Source: Macrophomina tecta (lineage: Eukaryota > Ascomycota > Dothideomycetes > Botryosphaeriales > Botryosphaeriaceae). From it: a DNA stretch of 64,000 bases. Shown one piece after another: positions 34,089-45,623 of the stretch (the first letter of the stretch is position 1; every line of letters starts with the position of its first letter). The notes beneath the pieces were generated by a model. That model was not told where the DNA came from and did not search any database. It worked only from the letters and a program-made list of their open reading frames with translations. Both the position numbers and the translations under genes were made by a program. The stretch covers positions 620,001 through 684,000 of the forward strand of contig JAKSGN010000033.1 of the NCBI GenBank assembly GCA_024180945.1, in the 5' to 3' direction.

Positions 34089-35438
34089 ATGGACAATAAT
34101 GACCGGCGGCAACGGCAGGCAAATCCCACTGGCTACACCGGACAACAAGCTCTCATCCAAGGAACGCCCTCTCAGTATCCGGCCGTGAGCGGCACCGACC
34201 GCTTTCGACATACGCCATTGACCGCGCAGTCCCCCACCTCCGCACCATCGACAGGCAGGGCCGGGACGGGACAAGGGTACGGCTACGGATACGGCGGCGA
34301 AGGCGCACAGTTTGTCGGGTCGTCGATACAGGCTGCCGGCGCCCTGCAGTACCCACCCGAGTACGGCCAAGAGCAGCAACCACAGCAACAGCAGCAACAG
34401 CAGCAACAGCAGCAACAGCAGCAGCAGCAGCAGCGAACGCCACAACAACAATACTCGCAGTACGCATCAAACATGATGTACAATGTACCGGCACAGCAGC
34501 AGGCGGCTCCGCCGCAGTCACCCTACGATTCCGTGCAACAGTACCAGCCACGGCAGTCTGCAGCAATAGAGGTGTTGTCAACCCAATTTGGAGTTCCACA
34601 ACAGTACTACGGTGTGCCTGGCGAAAGCGGACCGACTAGCGCCCCTGCGGCTGGAATGGCGGCGCAGAACGTGCCGTCGCAATACTCATCCCTCTCTTAT
34701 ACCACGCAAAGTCCCGTCGGCCGGGACCCTCTCGCTCCCGCATACGCCGCTGGAATGAGTGATCCAACTCAGGGCGGCTCGCATGGGGCATACGCCCAAG
34801 GAAACTACACCCAGACGCAAGGCGCCTCAGACTGGGACAACACCTACGCCGAGTACCAGACCCAGGTCAAGCGGACCTTTGAATGCATACGCGACGGGCG
34901 ACTGAGCGAGGGTGGCGGCTGTCTGCTCCGCATCACGAAGTGGTTGCTAGGGAATGCGGAAGCGCTGGGTAAGCCGCAACTAGCCACTCAAAGCACGAAC
35001 GAGCAGCTGAATTGACAATAGGTCTAGTTCGAGACGATGAGCCCATGCACGGCGAGCGCCTGAAACTCTGGGAAGAGTTCAACACGGCCTGGCTCAGCAT
35101 CCTGCAGAAGCAGAAGGAAATGGTTCAGGAAATGACCGAGGCCGGCCAGCCGCCACGACCACCTCAGAGCCTGATGGAGTACGACTTCATGGAGAGCATG
35201 GGCAAGGAGCTAGTCGGGCTCTGCGACTCGATGGAGAAACACGGCCTCGTAGACTACCAGATGGGCGTCTGGGAGGAGGAGATTGTCGCAAGTAAGTTCG
35301 CGGTGCGCCACACTAGGCGCTCCACACCCGGCTGACGACTCTGCAGTTCTCACCAAGACGCTGGATCTCATGGAGGAGCATACGGGAGCAGGCGGGGCCA
35401 GCGGCCAAGCATCCGCAGCTGCCGTGCGAAGGCGATGA
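34089..35438 (+). CDS. Conserved fungal protein with poly-Gln N-terminal half
   Basis: Function unknown; I recognise the C-terminal half as conserved in filamentous ascomycetes. Exons 34089-34968, 35022-35291 and 35347-35438 give 413 residues (phases 1 and 1; donors G|GTAAGC and A|GTAAGT). Residues 1-260 are low-complexity Gln/Tyr/Pro/Gly-rich with a 17-Gln run at about residues 99-115. From about 265 a helical domain follows: NTYAEYQTQVKRTFECIRDG, EFNTAWLSILQKQKEMVQE, then LCDSMEKHGLVDYQMGVWEEEI. The protein ends with Ala- and Arg-rich residues. The prion-like N-terminus and compact helical domain would suit a nuclear scaffold or regulator, but that is only a guess. The first ATG of the open frame (33744) is unlikely, because the added sequence looks like translated UTR. 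Confidence 0.75.
34383..34433 (+). repeat. CAG/CAA repeat coding for 17 glutamines
   Basis: An uninterrupted run of 17 Gln codons, mixed CAG and CAA, coding for a poly-Gln tract. The mixture limits slippage compared with pure CAG. Length variation among strains is likely. Confidence 0.95.
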
Positions 35439-38400
35439 CGAACGTGACACGCGATTAACTCGATAATGTCCCGATACGAAGCACGCGCAAATTTCCTTTG
35501 ATCTCTACTCTGTAAAGTCTGTACGTCTTTTTCCTTCCTTTCCGGTACACGGGCTCCCGACACGGGGAGCCGGCCGCGTCGCTCAGCTCTCAGCCTCACG
35601 CTTTCTTCGCTTTCGGTCGCTCTGCCCTTCTTTTCCTTCTTTTCTTCTTTCCTTTCCTTTGTTGTTCGAAAAGGACCATGCGTTCCGCTATTTGGAATGA
35701 CGTGGGACGCGCATGGGCTGCGGGTGTTCATGGCGTTCCTTTTTCCTTACTGTACAAACATGGAGCATGTTCCAGGCGAGGCGCTAGGTTTGATGTACGA
35801 TGTTCCGAGTAATGGGCCGGCACGGGGGTTGGTTCCGGCCACAGGGCTTCAGGAACAGCTGACGTCGAGCAAAAGAGAAGGGGGCCAAAAGTAGTGATGG
35901 GGCGAGGGGGCGTCGGCACACAAAACTGGGACGGGAGGGGTGGCGTTCGGATGCTCCTGGTATGCGGAATTGTGGCAGGAGTTTAGGCCTTGCACGACGG
36001 GACGGGTTCTCATTTTCTTGTCAGGTTGGGAATACCTAGAGCAGGCGGAGGGGCGGGCTGGCGGCCCTGGGGCAGGGCGGAGATGGGGTTGGGCAGCAAG
36101 CGATTGGATGGATGGAACGCGACGAGACGAGCTACGCATGGCATGTTTTGGACGTGTACCTAGCTAACCTGCTTACTACTGTAGAATTAGAAGGCCGTGA
36201 AGCAACACGCAGGCGGACTCCAAGACCCACCAGAAGACCCAAGCCGCCTGTCTGTGGCACAATGCGATGCGTTGGCGTGGCACCCACGCCCGCACCCGCA
36301 CCCGCACCCGCACATGCGCACGCACACGCACCCTCTCTGCAGCCCGTTTGGGAGGGGCGGGCCTCGCTGAGCTTGCTGGTAGCAAGGCGACTCGGACTTG
36401 CTTTTTGCACAGAGTGCAGAAGTGTCAGAGCAGCTGGGACCCGGGCGACGAATGGCGTGGCGGGTAGCGTGCTGCCAGCAGCCACTGCGCGCAGAGCTGA
36501 GGCGGGTGGCTGCGTGCAGGGCGTGGTGGTGGTGATGGTGGAGCAGCGCTGCTCTGCTGAGGCTGGCCACGGCGTGACGGACTGCAAGCCTTCAAGCCCG
36601 CCAGTTCCGCGGCCAGGGCCCTGGTGCACGCGGTGGAGGCTCGCCCCTTGCGGCAATCTCGCAGTGCTGCTCTCCATCCATCAGCGGCATCACACAGTGC
36701 GCGAATGCGGCAGCTGCTCCGACGAGCGGGCGCAGGCGCAGACACAGGCACATGTACAGGCACACACAGCACCCTGTGCGCGTGCTACTCGCTGCGGGCA
36801 GCCGGCCTTTTTTTTTTTCCCCCCCTCTTTGCTTTTCGTTGGAGCGTGTGGCCTTATGTTTAGAAACATCCTCAGGGCGAGTGTTGTGCAACTGCGCGCC
36901 CTGCGAACGCCTCGCCGCGGATCCACAGCGCCCCCCGATCTGTGCTGGGCCTCTCATGAGCGAGCGAAAGATGCGACGTCTGGTCCCCACTCCGCTGTTC
37001 CGAGCGTCGTCTAATCCTCGTCTCCGTCGACGCGGTAAAAAAGAAAAAAAGAAAAAAGAAAAAACAATCGACCTCTGATCCCACCACAGCCTCGCGCTGC
37101 TCGTCCGCAACCGCGTCCCATCCTCGGCCCGCCGGCCAATGCTCCCTCATCATCGCGCGACTGTGGCCGCCATAGCGCCGTCCGCCCGGCCTCGTCATGT
37201 CTCATCATGCGGCAAGGGTCGCGAGAAAAACAGAGAAGGCGGGCGCGAGTCAGCCTGGCTTCGTCAAGCCGCCCTCACTGCGTCCTGCTTGCTTGCTGCT
37301 GCTCCCTTGCAGAGGCAGAGCTGGCCCCGCGGTGGGACGCTTGCTTGGTTGTTCTGCATCCTGCGAGGAAGCCACCGCCATGACGGCACCCAGCCGTAGC
37401 TTCAGGCGCCCTCAGTCAGTCTGGACGCCACCACCAGCTAGCCCCATCATGGCCGTGTCATTCTCCTCTCCTCGCCCGAGTCACGCTGTCCGTCTCCTCG
37501 CGTCGCCGGACGTACAGATGTGGTTCTGGCAAGCGAGCGGGCGCGCATTCCCATGCCATTGATCGCAGCTCCCACCTCTACCCAACTCCGGCGTCCTCGG
37601 GCGCGTCCAATCATGGCGGGGACGCCACAGCATGCCTCGAAGCGGAAAGCTTCTACGGCCGCCCTCCCCACTCCTCATCATCGATCGGGTAGAAGTGCCG
37701 AGGAGGCTCCCGCCAGCGTGAGGGGGACTATTTCCGCAATGCAGCCTGCCTGAAGGTCAGAGTTTGAGGTGGACGTGCTGAGTCAGGCCGCCAGACGCGC
37801 ACAAGCAGTCATAGCGCGCACTATGCACGTTGATTTGCATAACCACGCCCGCCCGCTTGCAAGGCGAATCACATGCGGGCGCATTACAGCAATGACTCGG
37901 ACGAAGCACGACATCTCAGCTACCTACGTGTTCGTTTGTGCACACCTCCTCAGGATCTACCCCGCTCCGCACGCGCTGGCGAGACATAATGCGCTGACAC
38001 TTGCCCGGCCACTCAAGGGTCCAGCTTTTCTGGCAATCAAATAAGCGCACTATCCGCCACGCCGCTCGGGCATGGCTTGGACTGCGCTCGTCGTCGGCCG
38101 TCGATCAACGTCCCCCCCAGACGCAGAGACGCAGGAACCGCTGATCGCCCAATCCGGAGCCACGCCGCGACAACACTGTCGCCAGCGCCTCACAACGCGT
38201 CTGCCCTTCCGCCTCCCGGAGCCCGTACCGACCCTTGTACGCGAACTCGCCTCTGCGAGATCTGGCGCCGCGGCGAGGAGCTGCAGATCTGGCCGTGTCG
38301 GCTTACTAGACCACGCGCCATTTGCCTGCCCGTCAGGGTGCCTGAGTCGGGCCCGCGCCCAGTGTTCGACACGTCATTCTTGTTAGCCAGACACTCGGCC

Positions 38401-40289
38401 GGCCTGCTGTCCTGGGCGCGCACAGGAGGGAAAAAAGAAAAAGAAAAATAAGTAGGTCTGTAGCGGCCGTTGCGGACGAGGGAGACGGCGAGAGGCTCCG
38501 AGAACGCACGGCTCGTGCACGCGACTGCATCCCGATCCGAGCTCTGGGTGGGTGGTGCTGTGACGACGACATGGCCTCTGCTCGCCGATGGCACTGTTAC
38601 TACCGCGAGCCCGCTCCGGCCTCTCAGCGCGCCGCGGCGGCTCCGGCACCCTCGCATCAGGGCCTTGTCGAGTCCTCTCCGCCGCCCGCCGTCCTATCCA
38701 CTCTCGGCCGTTCCGGTGCGCAGCGGAACCGGACCAGACAGAGAAGAAAAAGGAATCTGCCTGCTCACGGCTCTCTCTGCGGTCCGAGGCTTAGCTCCGC
38801 TGCACAGTCAGCACCAGCGAAATGCTTCTCGCGAGTCGGGGGGAATTAAACTTCCGATCATCAGCCCCGCGTCGTTCGGTTTTTAGAGTTGACAGAATGC
38901 GTGGCCGCCTGGGCCAACCGACGATCCGGATTTTTTCGTCTCACGCAAACTCAGTGATGGCACCAGATAGACATCGGAGCAAGGCAAGGGGCCCCCATCG
39001 TTCCATGGCCAATACGTCGACGCCAGGGCCCTCCGCGTACGCTCAGCAAGGCAAGAGGGAGCCCTAGAGCGCCGTCGACGGCAGGGATGATGCCGGATCA
39101 TACGGCTGGGATGCTGGGTTAGTGCGTAGAAAAGCTCAGTGCAGAACGTGCTCGTGAGTGAGAAGTGGCCAGCAAGGTAAGCACTCTTCTTACCCCAGGC
39201 ACAAACCTGCAGATGCTCCATCCCGAAAGGGGTCCTCTGCTCCGCGGAATTAATCAAAGATGCCCCTGCCGCTGCTGTGCGGGAACCATCAGGCCCTTGT
39301 CCCTGGGTGAAGTCATTGAAATCCTGACGAATGGCGAGTTGAGATCTTACTTTTTTCCTCCGCTGCAGGAACCGTTGATGCCAGACAAGGAAATCCTACT
39401 CACTTCACAATCACCAAGGCCCCCAAGACCTCGACTCTTAGCACGCACGCACACACTACTTCTTCTCCTGCAGAGTGCATATTTCGGTTACATACTTTGA
39501 CAGAACTGTTCAATGGTTATAATGACAGCCACCAGCACCGTCGCTGTGGTTCGTCTTGAGATGGCGCTCTTGACCACCTTCCATACAGAGACCAAGCATC
39601 CCGCTGATGATCCTCCATCAATCTGCGCCTGTGACGCCGGAATTGCAAAGTCCTGACAATCGGCGAGCGAGTGAATGAGCGCGCGGTCCACTCATCGTTG
39701 CCGAAAGAGTCGGAAGCACGCGAGCAGTAGTGTGGAGAACTTGTTTCTGGCTAATTCAACAACGGACGGGCGGATGATCTCAGTGCTTTTACACCGCGCA
39801 TGCAGAATCGGGCCATCTTTGTGACTTGTTCCTTGGTAATGAGGACCTACATGGGGATGATGGGAAAACACTGGTGGTGGTGGTGGCTGCGGCGGTGGTG
39901 GTCTAGAAGGTTGCGCAGCGGGCCGCGAAATCCCGTCTCAAAAAGAGAAGATCAACTCGCTCTTTCCCTTTTCCCCCTTTTTTTTTTTTTTTTTTTGCCC
40001 AACCCTCTGCCGGATGAACTTCTCAATTGATGCAGTCGATCCTTTTGTTCGACGAAGTTATCTTCATCCACTATCGGAGACGGTCGCCTTCTCCTCTTCC
40101 CTCTTCAACTTGCGCTAAAAAGAAACGGATGCAGAGACAGGGTCGCAAAGATCAAGATTTGGAATCATGTATCAGAGGTCCTCCTTGCCGCAGCGCCCTC
40201 CGCTTCTTCCCGGGGTGATATGTTATACGAGTGTGGAGCTACCGAGAGAACGGGCAAGGAAAAGGCGAGAGCGCCTTGTGTGAAGAATC
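35439..40289. other. Gene desert, about 4.9 kb, GC-rich with simple repeats
   Basis: No gene is supported here on either strand. The largest open frame (36112-37014, plus) codes for a biased Arg/Ala/Pro/Cys-rich chain, partly from a CACCCG repeat at about 36283-36313, and is opposed by equally long frames on the other strand. Other tracts are an A/G-rich run at 37037-37066 and a T-run at 39979-39996. The region could hold non-coding RNA genes that cannot be recognised from sequence alone. Confidence 0.5.
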
Positions 40290-41883
40290 CTACCAGATGC
40301 TAATGTCATCGTGCTCCGGATTCCAGCGGTAAACGGCTTGTACCTCATTGGCGTTGTCGCATATTGACACGTCCTTGGCGAGGTCCTCCCGCAGCTTCAG
40401 CATCTCAATAACTCTTTCCCGCTGCTGCTGCTCGTCATCAACAGATGTGTCCAGGTCGTCGTTCGATGGTAGGAGATCATTCTTCACTTGCTCATAGCCA
40501 TCGTCGTCGGGACTTCCTTTTCCCTCTTCTTCTTTTCGATATCTTCTGTGGCGCCGCTGCTGCTGCTGCTGCCGCTGCCGCTCCCATCTCTCGATCCTCT
40601 CGTGCCGTGCGGCCAAGTAGGCGCGGCGTTCCAGCTCCTGCTCGTCCTCCTCCTTCTCCCCCTCGCCCTCCTCCATTTCCCGTCGCGAGTTTAGTAATGC
40701 ATCACCAATCCGCGCGTGCTGACGCGCCGTTTTCTCTCCGGGTGTATGCGTTGGGCGTGAGGATTTCGAAGTGCCCGTTCCCCTCCTCGTCGTGGCACGG
40801 CTCGCCTCGTCGTTGTCTCGCTGGTGTTCCTGCGGCGTGTTGTTAGTAGGGGATGGGACTGTGAGACTGTGAGGTTGGTTGCAGGGGCATTGCTACGGCA
40901 TGTGAAAGTGTGCTTGGGGAGTTGAGGCGACTCGTCTGGACGAGAGACGTCGTCGGTTTCTCTGGGCGGCTACGGCCAGACAAACGCTTCAGCTTACCCC
41001 CACGGGCTAATGGCAAGGTACAATACTTCTGACAGCGGCCCAGCGACAACAGCTCGGAGCTCCTTAAACTTTTTCTTTTTTGTTTTCTTTCTTGATCTAG
41101 TGTAAATACGTCGAAGGGAAAACAAACCGAACGCACCAGTTGATTCCTCTCCTCCAACATCTCCTCAAGGCAACGACGCGCGTACGCTTCCTCGCCAAAG
41201 AACCCGTCCAGCATGCGCCGCCAGTCGAACGAGATCTCGCGCTTCTCGTAGTCGATGCGCAGGTCGGGCAGCTCCGCGTCCAGCGCCAGCCCGCGGATCT
41301 CGACCCAGTGGCCCCCGGCCGCCGGGTGCAGCGTCACGGGCTGCTCGCCATCACTTCCCGGCGGCGCGTTCCCGCGCTCCGTAGTAGCAGTAGCAGCAGC
41401 ATCAGCATCAGCAGCGGGACCGCCACCGCCCGCCCACCCCTCCTCCTCCTCCACCACCTCCCGCCACCGCGCCCGCGTCGCCTCCAGCACCCCCGCGCCG
41501 AAACACGCCGCCGGCCGGGCGTCCCCGAACACCGCTCTGCTCCCCGGCATCGGCGTCGCCGCTCCTCCATCCTCGCCGGCACCCTCGCCCTCGCCCTCGT
41601 CGGCGAACCCAACAAACCCCAGCACCACCTCCATCGCGTACACGGTCGTCTCGACCGCGCGCGCGCCCAGCGGAAACCGCACGCGGGTGCGCGGGTGGCG
41701 GAGGTGGCGGGCGACGAAGACGCGCTCGGCGGCGGCGCGGAGCAGGCGCGAGGTCGCCCGGCAGGTGCGCCAGAGGAACGGGAGGTGCTGGGCGGCGGGG
41801 GCGGCGGGGGCGGCGGGCAGGTGCGAGAGGATGAGGGTGTGGAGCTCGAGGGGGATGTGTGGCGTGGTTGCGGGGGGCGGCAT
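40290..41883 (-). CDS. F-box-like fungal protein (gene model uncertain in the second exon)
   Basis: Exon 1 (41883-41137) starts MPPPATTPHIPLELHTLILSHLP and continues LPFLWRTCRATSRLLRAAAERVF, resembling the short F-box-like N-terminus of many fungal proteins that may recruit SCF ubiquitin ligase. Conserved-looking blocks follow (HWVEIRGLALDAELPDLRIDYEK, shortened here to its core; ISFDWRRMLDGFFGEEAYARR). A 307-nt intron (CTG|GTGCGT, branch CTAAC, acceptor CGCAG) joins 40829-40290 in phase 0, giving 428 residues. The C-terminal part is highly charged, with a Glu-rich and a poly-Gln/Arg coil, ending HDDISIW. In 40829-40703 another frame reads more like protein (GHFEILTPNAYTRREN) but ends in a stop, so the junction or the sequence may be off. 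Function unknown. Confidence 0.5.
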
Positions 41884-43081
41884 TGTGGCAGGGAGGGGAG
41901 GCTGATGGTTATTGCGGTTGGAGAGGAGGGGGGGGGGGTGATCGGGGATCGAGGGAGGTGGATATCCGGGGAAGGTGACGAAAAGGGAGGCGGGACGCGT
42001 GCATGCGAGCTCGCGGGAGAGAAAGGCTGGAGTCAGTCCATGGGCTGACGGCTCTTGGAAACAAAGACGCTTTCGATTAGATATTGGTGTGTGCGTGTGT
42101 GTGTGTGGAGAGGCAGGCTGGACGTTGGAAGATGCTGTTGCCACTCGCGTATGCAGGGCAGCGGCGCGGACGGCGTTCCCTGGAGACGATCAAGCGGGCG
42201 CGGAGGCTTTCCGCACGTTCGGTTGCAGCGGTGGAGCGCGGCCACGAGTTTCATGTATGCAAGTGGCTGTGCGAAGGGGGGGGGGGGAGTTCTCATGCTC
42301 GCAGGGTGGTGGGATGAACAGACAGCAGAGGCGCTGCTCCGCCTGCCTCCGGTTTTGCTGGCAGGTCCCAGCTAAACGCCTCCCGTAGCCCTCCGCCGAC
42401 ACGCCGCCGCATGGTAGCAACGGCCGTCTCGATGCCAGTGTGTCTTGTCGAGCGGCTGCTTCACAGATACCGACAGTAGCCGCACGGCGGCTTCGGTTTC
42501 CCCGGCGCTCGAAACATTCCCAGCTTCAGCGATGCTTTCCGTGGTGTGGTTTATTGCCAACAGACAACTGAGAAGCCGTGGTTGACGCGGCGCAGATAGA
42601 GAGCACGCTCGCATACTAAACTGAGTCCGCCGGCAGCACTAACGATGCTGGTGTCAATGCCCTGCATGCTCCGGTCCCACAGCGCCGTACCTCCCTTTGG
42701 CGTTTTGACCGGTCGGCGCCACAACGCACATTGGCTTGAAGCCAAACTGTGCAACAAGCTCAGGCAGAGCGCCAACGATTGCGAGTACGAGCGCGTTGTG
42801 CGCGGCGTCGCCGGGGTGTGCAATGGCTCCCAAGACTTGTGGCTTCGACCGGTCAAGCTGCTGCGCAACAACGACCCCAACGGTGCGGGAAGCGGTCCAA
42901 AGGCCGGACGGACGCACACAAAGCAGCGCCATTGGTGCTGACGCCTACATTCTGCGGATGCTCCGGACATTTCAAGTGCTTCCGCGTGCGAACGCCATGG
43001 TCGAGCGCAGACGACGGAAGAGCCAAACTCCAACCCCAGGCGCAGCTGCAGATGTATCCGCCCCCCCTCCGATCCCATGCA
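41884..43081. other. Intergenic region between the HET pseudogene and the F-box-like gene
   Basis: 1.2 kb holding the promoter of the F-box-like gene (minus). A TG-rich stretch (GTGTGCGTGTGTGTGTGTGG near 42087-42106) and a G-run at about 42277-42287 are visible. No gene is supported. Confidence 0.45.
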
Positions 43082-45259
43082 CTAATGCAGTTTTACGTCG
43101 ATTTCCTCCACCGCTTGACGCTCCCATGCTAGCTTGCTGACCTCTCCAACTGCTTCCCTCACCATGTAGTGCCCTTCTCTTTTGATCCATAGAACGTTGT
43201 AAAACTCGTACACACCGCCGTTCTGAGCAAGTGTATCCCTATAAAAAGAAGGTCTATTTGGCGACGACCCACGTGAGATGGCGATAAGTTCGCAGTCACG
43301 CCCTACCAGTGGGGGACCGGTAATATCTAGCGCCAGCCAAAGAGCGCCTACCATTTCTCCCTCAGCATCTGATATTGAGACTCCAGTTGGACGAAGGTAA
43401 GGATTTGCCGAGATGAGTACTCTAAAAATTTTGAAATACGCGCGGAATGCGCGAAAATGCAAGTATGGTGGCCAGGACAGCTGCTCTGGCTCGGGAGGTA
43501 CTTCGGCAGCCGTCGGTAGCGGATACCGAAACTTGAGATCCGGTGCCGAATCGACCGTGTAGTAGCTCCTGTGCTTATTCTGGATCAAAGCCCATCCAGC
43601 AGGGGGCAATGCCTTTGTGGTTGCTCGAGCACGCCATAATCGGAGATGGTTGCGCACTCTGCGCTTTTGGCCTGGTTGGGGACCCATCTGGAACCACTCC
43701 ACTACGGGCTCTGTTTCTTCAATGTGGAAAACATACCCGGGATAGATCTCATACTCGCAGAGTCCGATAGACAGGTCGCCCGCCCATCCCAACCATGACC
43801 AACTGGGGACATGGTGGCCGCTGATGCTTTTGTGCTCTCTATTTCTTCGGCTTATACCTGTGAGCGGCAGCCAAAGCACAGCCTCGTCGAAGAAGAATTC
43901 GGGGAGGCCGTATAGAAAACCTCCAGGAAAAGATCGCTCCAAGGCCCTCTCGATTCCGGAGAAAGCGGCTGTGCATCGCTTGGGAAAGTCAGCGTTCTCT
44001 GGCTATATTGTTTCACTATGTCACCCCAGTACTCTAGATTAGGCCAGCGCCCCTTTGAAGCCCCCTGGCGGAAGGGGCGATCGAGAAATCCGCGTTGAAG
44101 ACCCTCCGGAGCCGCAGGAACCTCCTCTTGCCACCGCAGCGTGTTACACTCCCAGAACATTGTTTGGCCGTAGAATACAATGCGTCTCCGGGACAATTCA
44201 ACCTCCTGGAGAGTCCATCCTCGCGTACTGTGATAGCCAGAACGCCACGCATCTGGAGGAAATATGCTTTTGAAGGAACAGGAAGGGAAGTCCAGTGTCC
44301 GCTGGAGAAGGTGACGTGGTCTTAATCCCGCACCCGGAAGGCCGTAGTCAGCATCCTCTCCGTCGGCAGCCACGATGGTGCAATAGGCATTCGCATAAAT
44401 AGAGTCCATGTTCGTGATATGCACATTCCGGTTGGCCTCATCATCTTGAACAATACAGAGGCGATCGACCCAGAGATATTTCTCGCCCAATCGTTGAAGA
44501 AGACACAGGGCATCTCTGATGGTGTTTGGCAGCTGAAGGACCTCCGTCGTGGCTGTGATAGTTCCTTCGCTGCAAAGGAAGTCGAGGTTTTCTTTCCGAG
44601 TTTCCGTAGTGCTCGGAAGATTACCCCACACATAAGAGAGCGCAAAATATCTCGTGGAGGTCGGCAAACGGACCAGGCAGCCCTGCGCTATGTCTACTAG
44701 GAGCAGTGTTCGTAAGACGTTGGTCGACCTGGGTGGAACCGCTTGATCGCATATTCCCACGTGCGCCTTGTCGCAGTGACCCAACCATTGCTCGATTCTC
44801 GATGGGTCTATCCAGGATCTGTCTTGCTTGGATTTTCAGCATCGGTCTCATGTTGATTTATTCATCGAACTTACCAAGGGAAACACCCGGTTGAACGTCA
44901 GAATCATTCCTCCGGAGCCAGTACTGTTTTGCAAGTCCATCCTGAGTGTCGCTGAACAGGAAAATTTCGTGGGTATGCATATCTTGCGTGAGCGTGATGG
45001 TAAGAGATCCTGTTTGCTGTGCAGAATCAACGTCGCTCTGCAGCAGTTCCAGCAGTTACCTACACGTTCGACAACTCGCGGCTCTTTCTTGGATTTCACC
45101 CAAAGTCCCAAACTCTCCTTGTACAAGACCCGGCGGGTCCGACAGTGGATTTTCGCCCATGTCCCGGCATGTATCGCAAGTCATGTTGGCCGCCTCAAAA
45201 GCTTGAAGGATCTGTTCGAGTTTTCGGCGAAGACGAGAAGGCGATGCAGGCTGGACCAT
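43082..45259 (-). pseudogene. HET-domain (heterokaryon incompatibility) gene with two disabling lesions
   Basis: HET-domain genes control allorecognition and programmed cell death after hyphal fusion. The remains are long: exon 1 at 45259-44875, an intact intron (G|GTAAGT ... CAAG) and exon 2 at 44822-43082. The opening is CDTCRDMG and IQERAASCRTCR. The HET core follows: RYFALSYVWGN, LPNTIRDALCLLQRLGEKYLWVDRL (quoted in part), DSIYANAYCTIVAADG, STRGWTLQEVELS, then WLGWAGDL near the end. First lesion: TAA at 45058-45056 directly after CRTCR, where the frame otherwise continues LLELLQSD. Second: near 43970, after LTFPSDA, the family frame (AFSGIERALE, PGGFLYGLPE) continues only with a one-base shift. 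No intron of workable size and phase removes either. Two independent lesions point to a true pseudogene rather than one sequencing error. Confidence 0.8.
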
Positions 45260-45623
45260 GAAGAAATAACCCCGCTCCCCACGTCAGCCTGGTGTAGGCA
45301 GCGATGCAGCTGACGCCTTCCAGCACCGCAAAGACGCGAGCCAATCGAACGATGGACAGCTATCAAGCACAAGGCTGTGCCAAGGAACTTCTCCGCTCAA
45401 ACACATTAACATTACTATTCTGCATCGGGCAGCGCCGGGCTATCATCAGCACTTATATACTCCCCCACCCTATAATTCTCCATGCCTGTCATGTCCAAGG
45501 GGGAGAAAAAAAAAAGAAACCTCCAATGCCGGCATATATTCAACGCTTATCGCTCATGAACAGAGACAGAGAACAACGAAGGCCGCAGCAGCCAGCCCCA
45601 GCAGGAACACGAGCTCCCCTGGC
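45260..45623. other. Intergenic, HET pseudogene 5' side to ABC transporter 3' end
   Basis: A short spacer with the ABC transporter 3' UTR and the former HET promoter. An A-rich run lies at about 45506-45519. No gene is seen. Confidence 0.5.

Noticed and set aside
36112..37014. 300-codon open frame on the plus strand
   Set aside because: Extreme Arg/Ala/Pro/Cys bias, a coded simple repeat, equally long overlapping frames on the other strand and no family-like motif; typical of GC-rich non-coding DNA.
39600..39655. Intergenic C/D snoRNA candidate (CTGATGA ... CTGA)
   Set aside because: Boxes are only 45-50 nt apart and the sequence before CTGA matches no rRNA segment I know.
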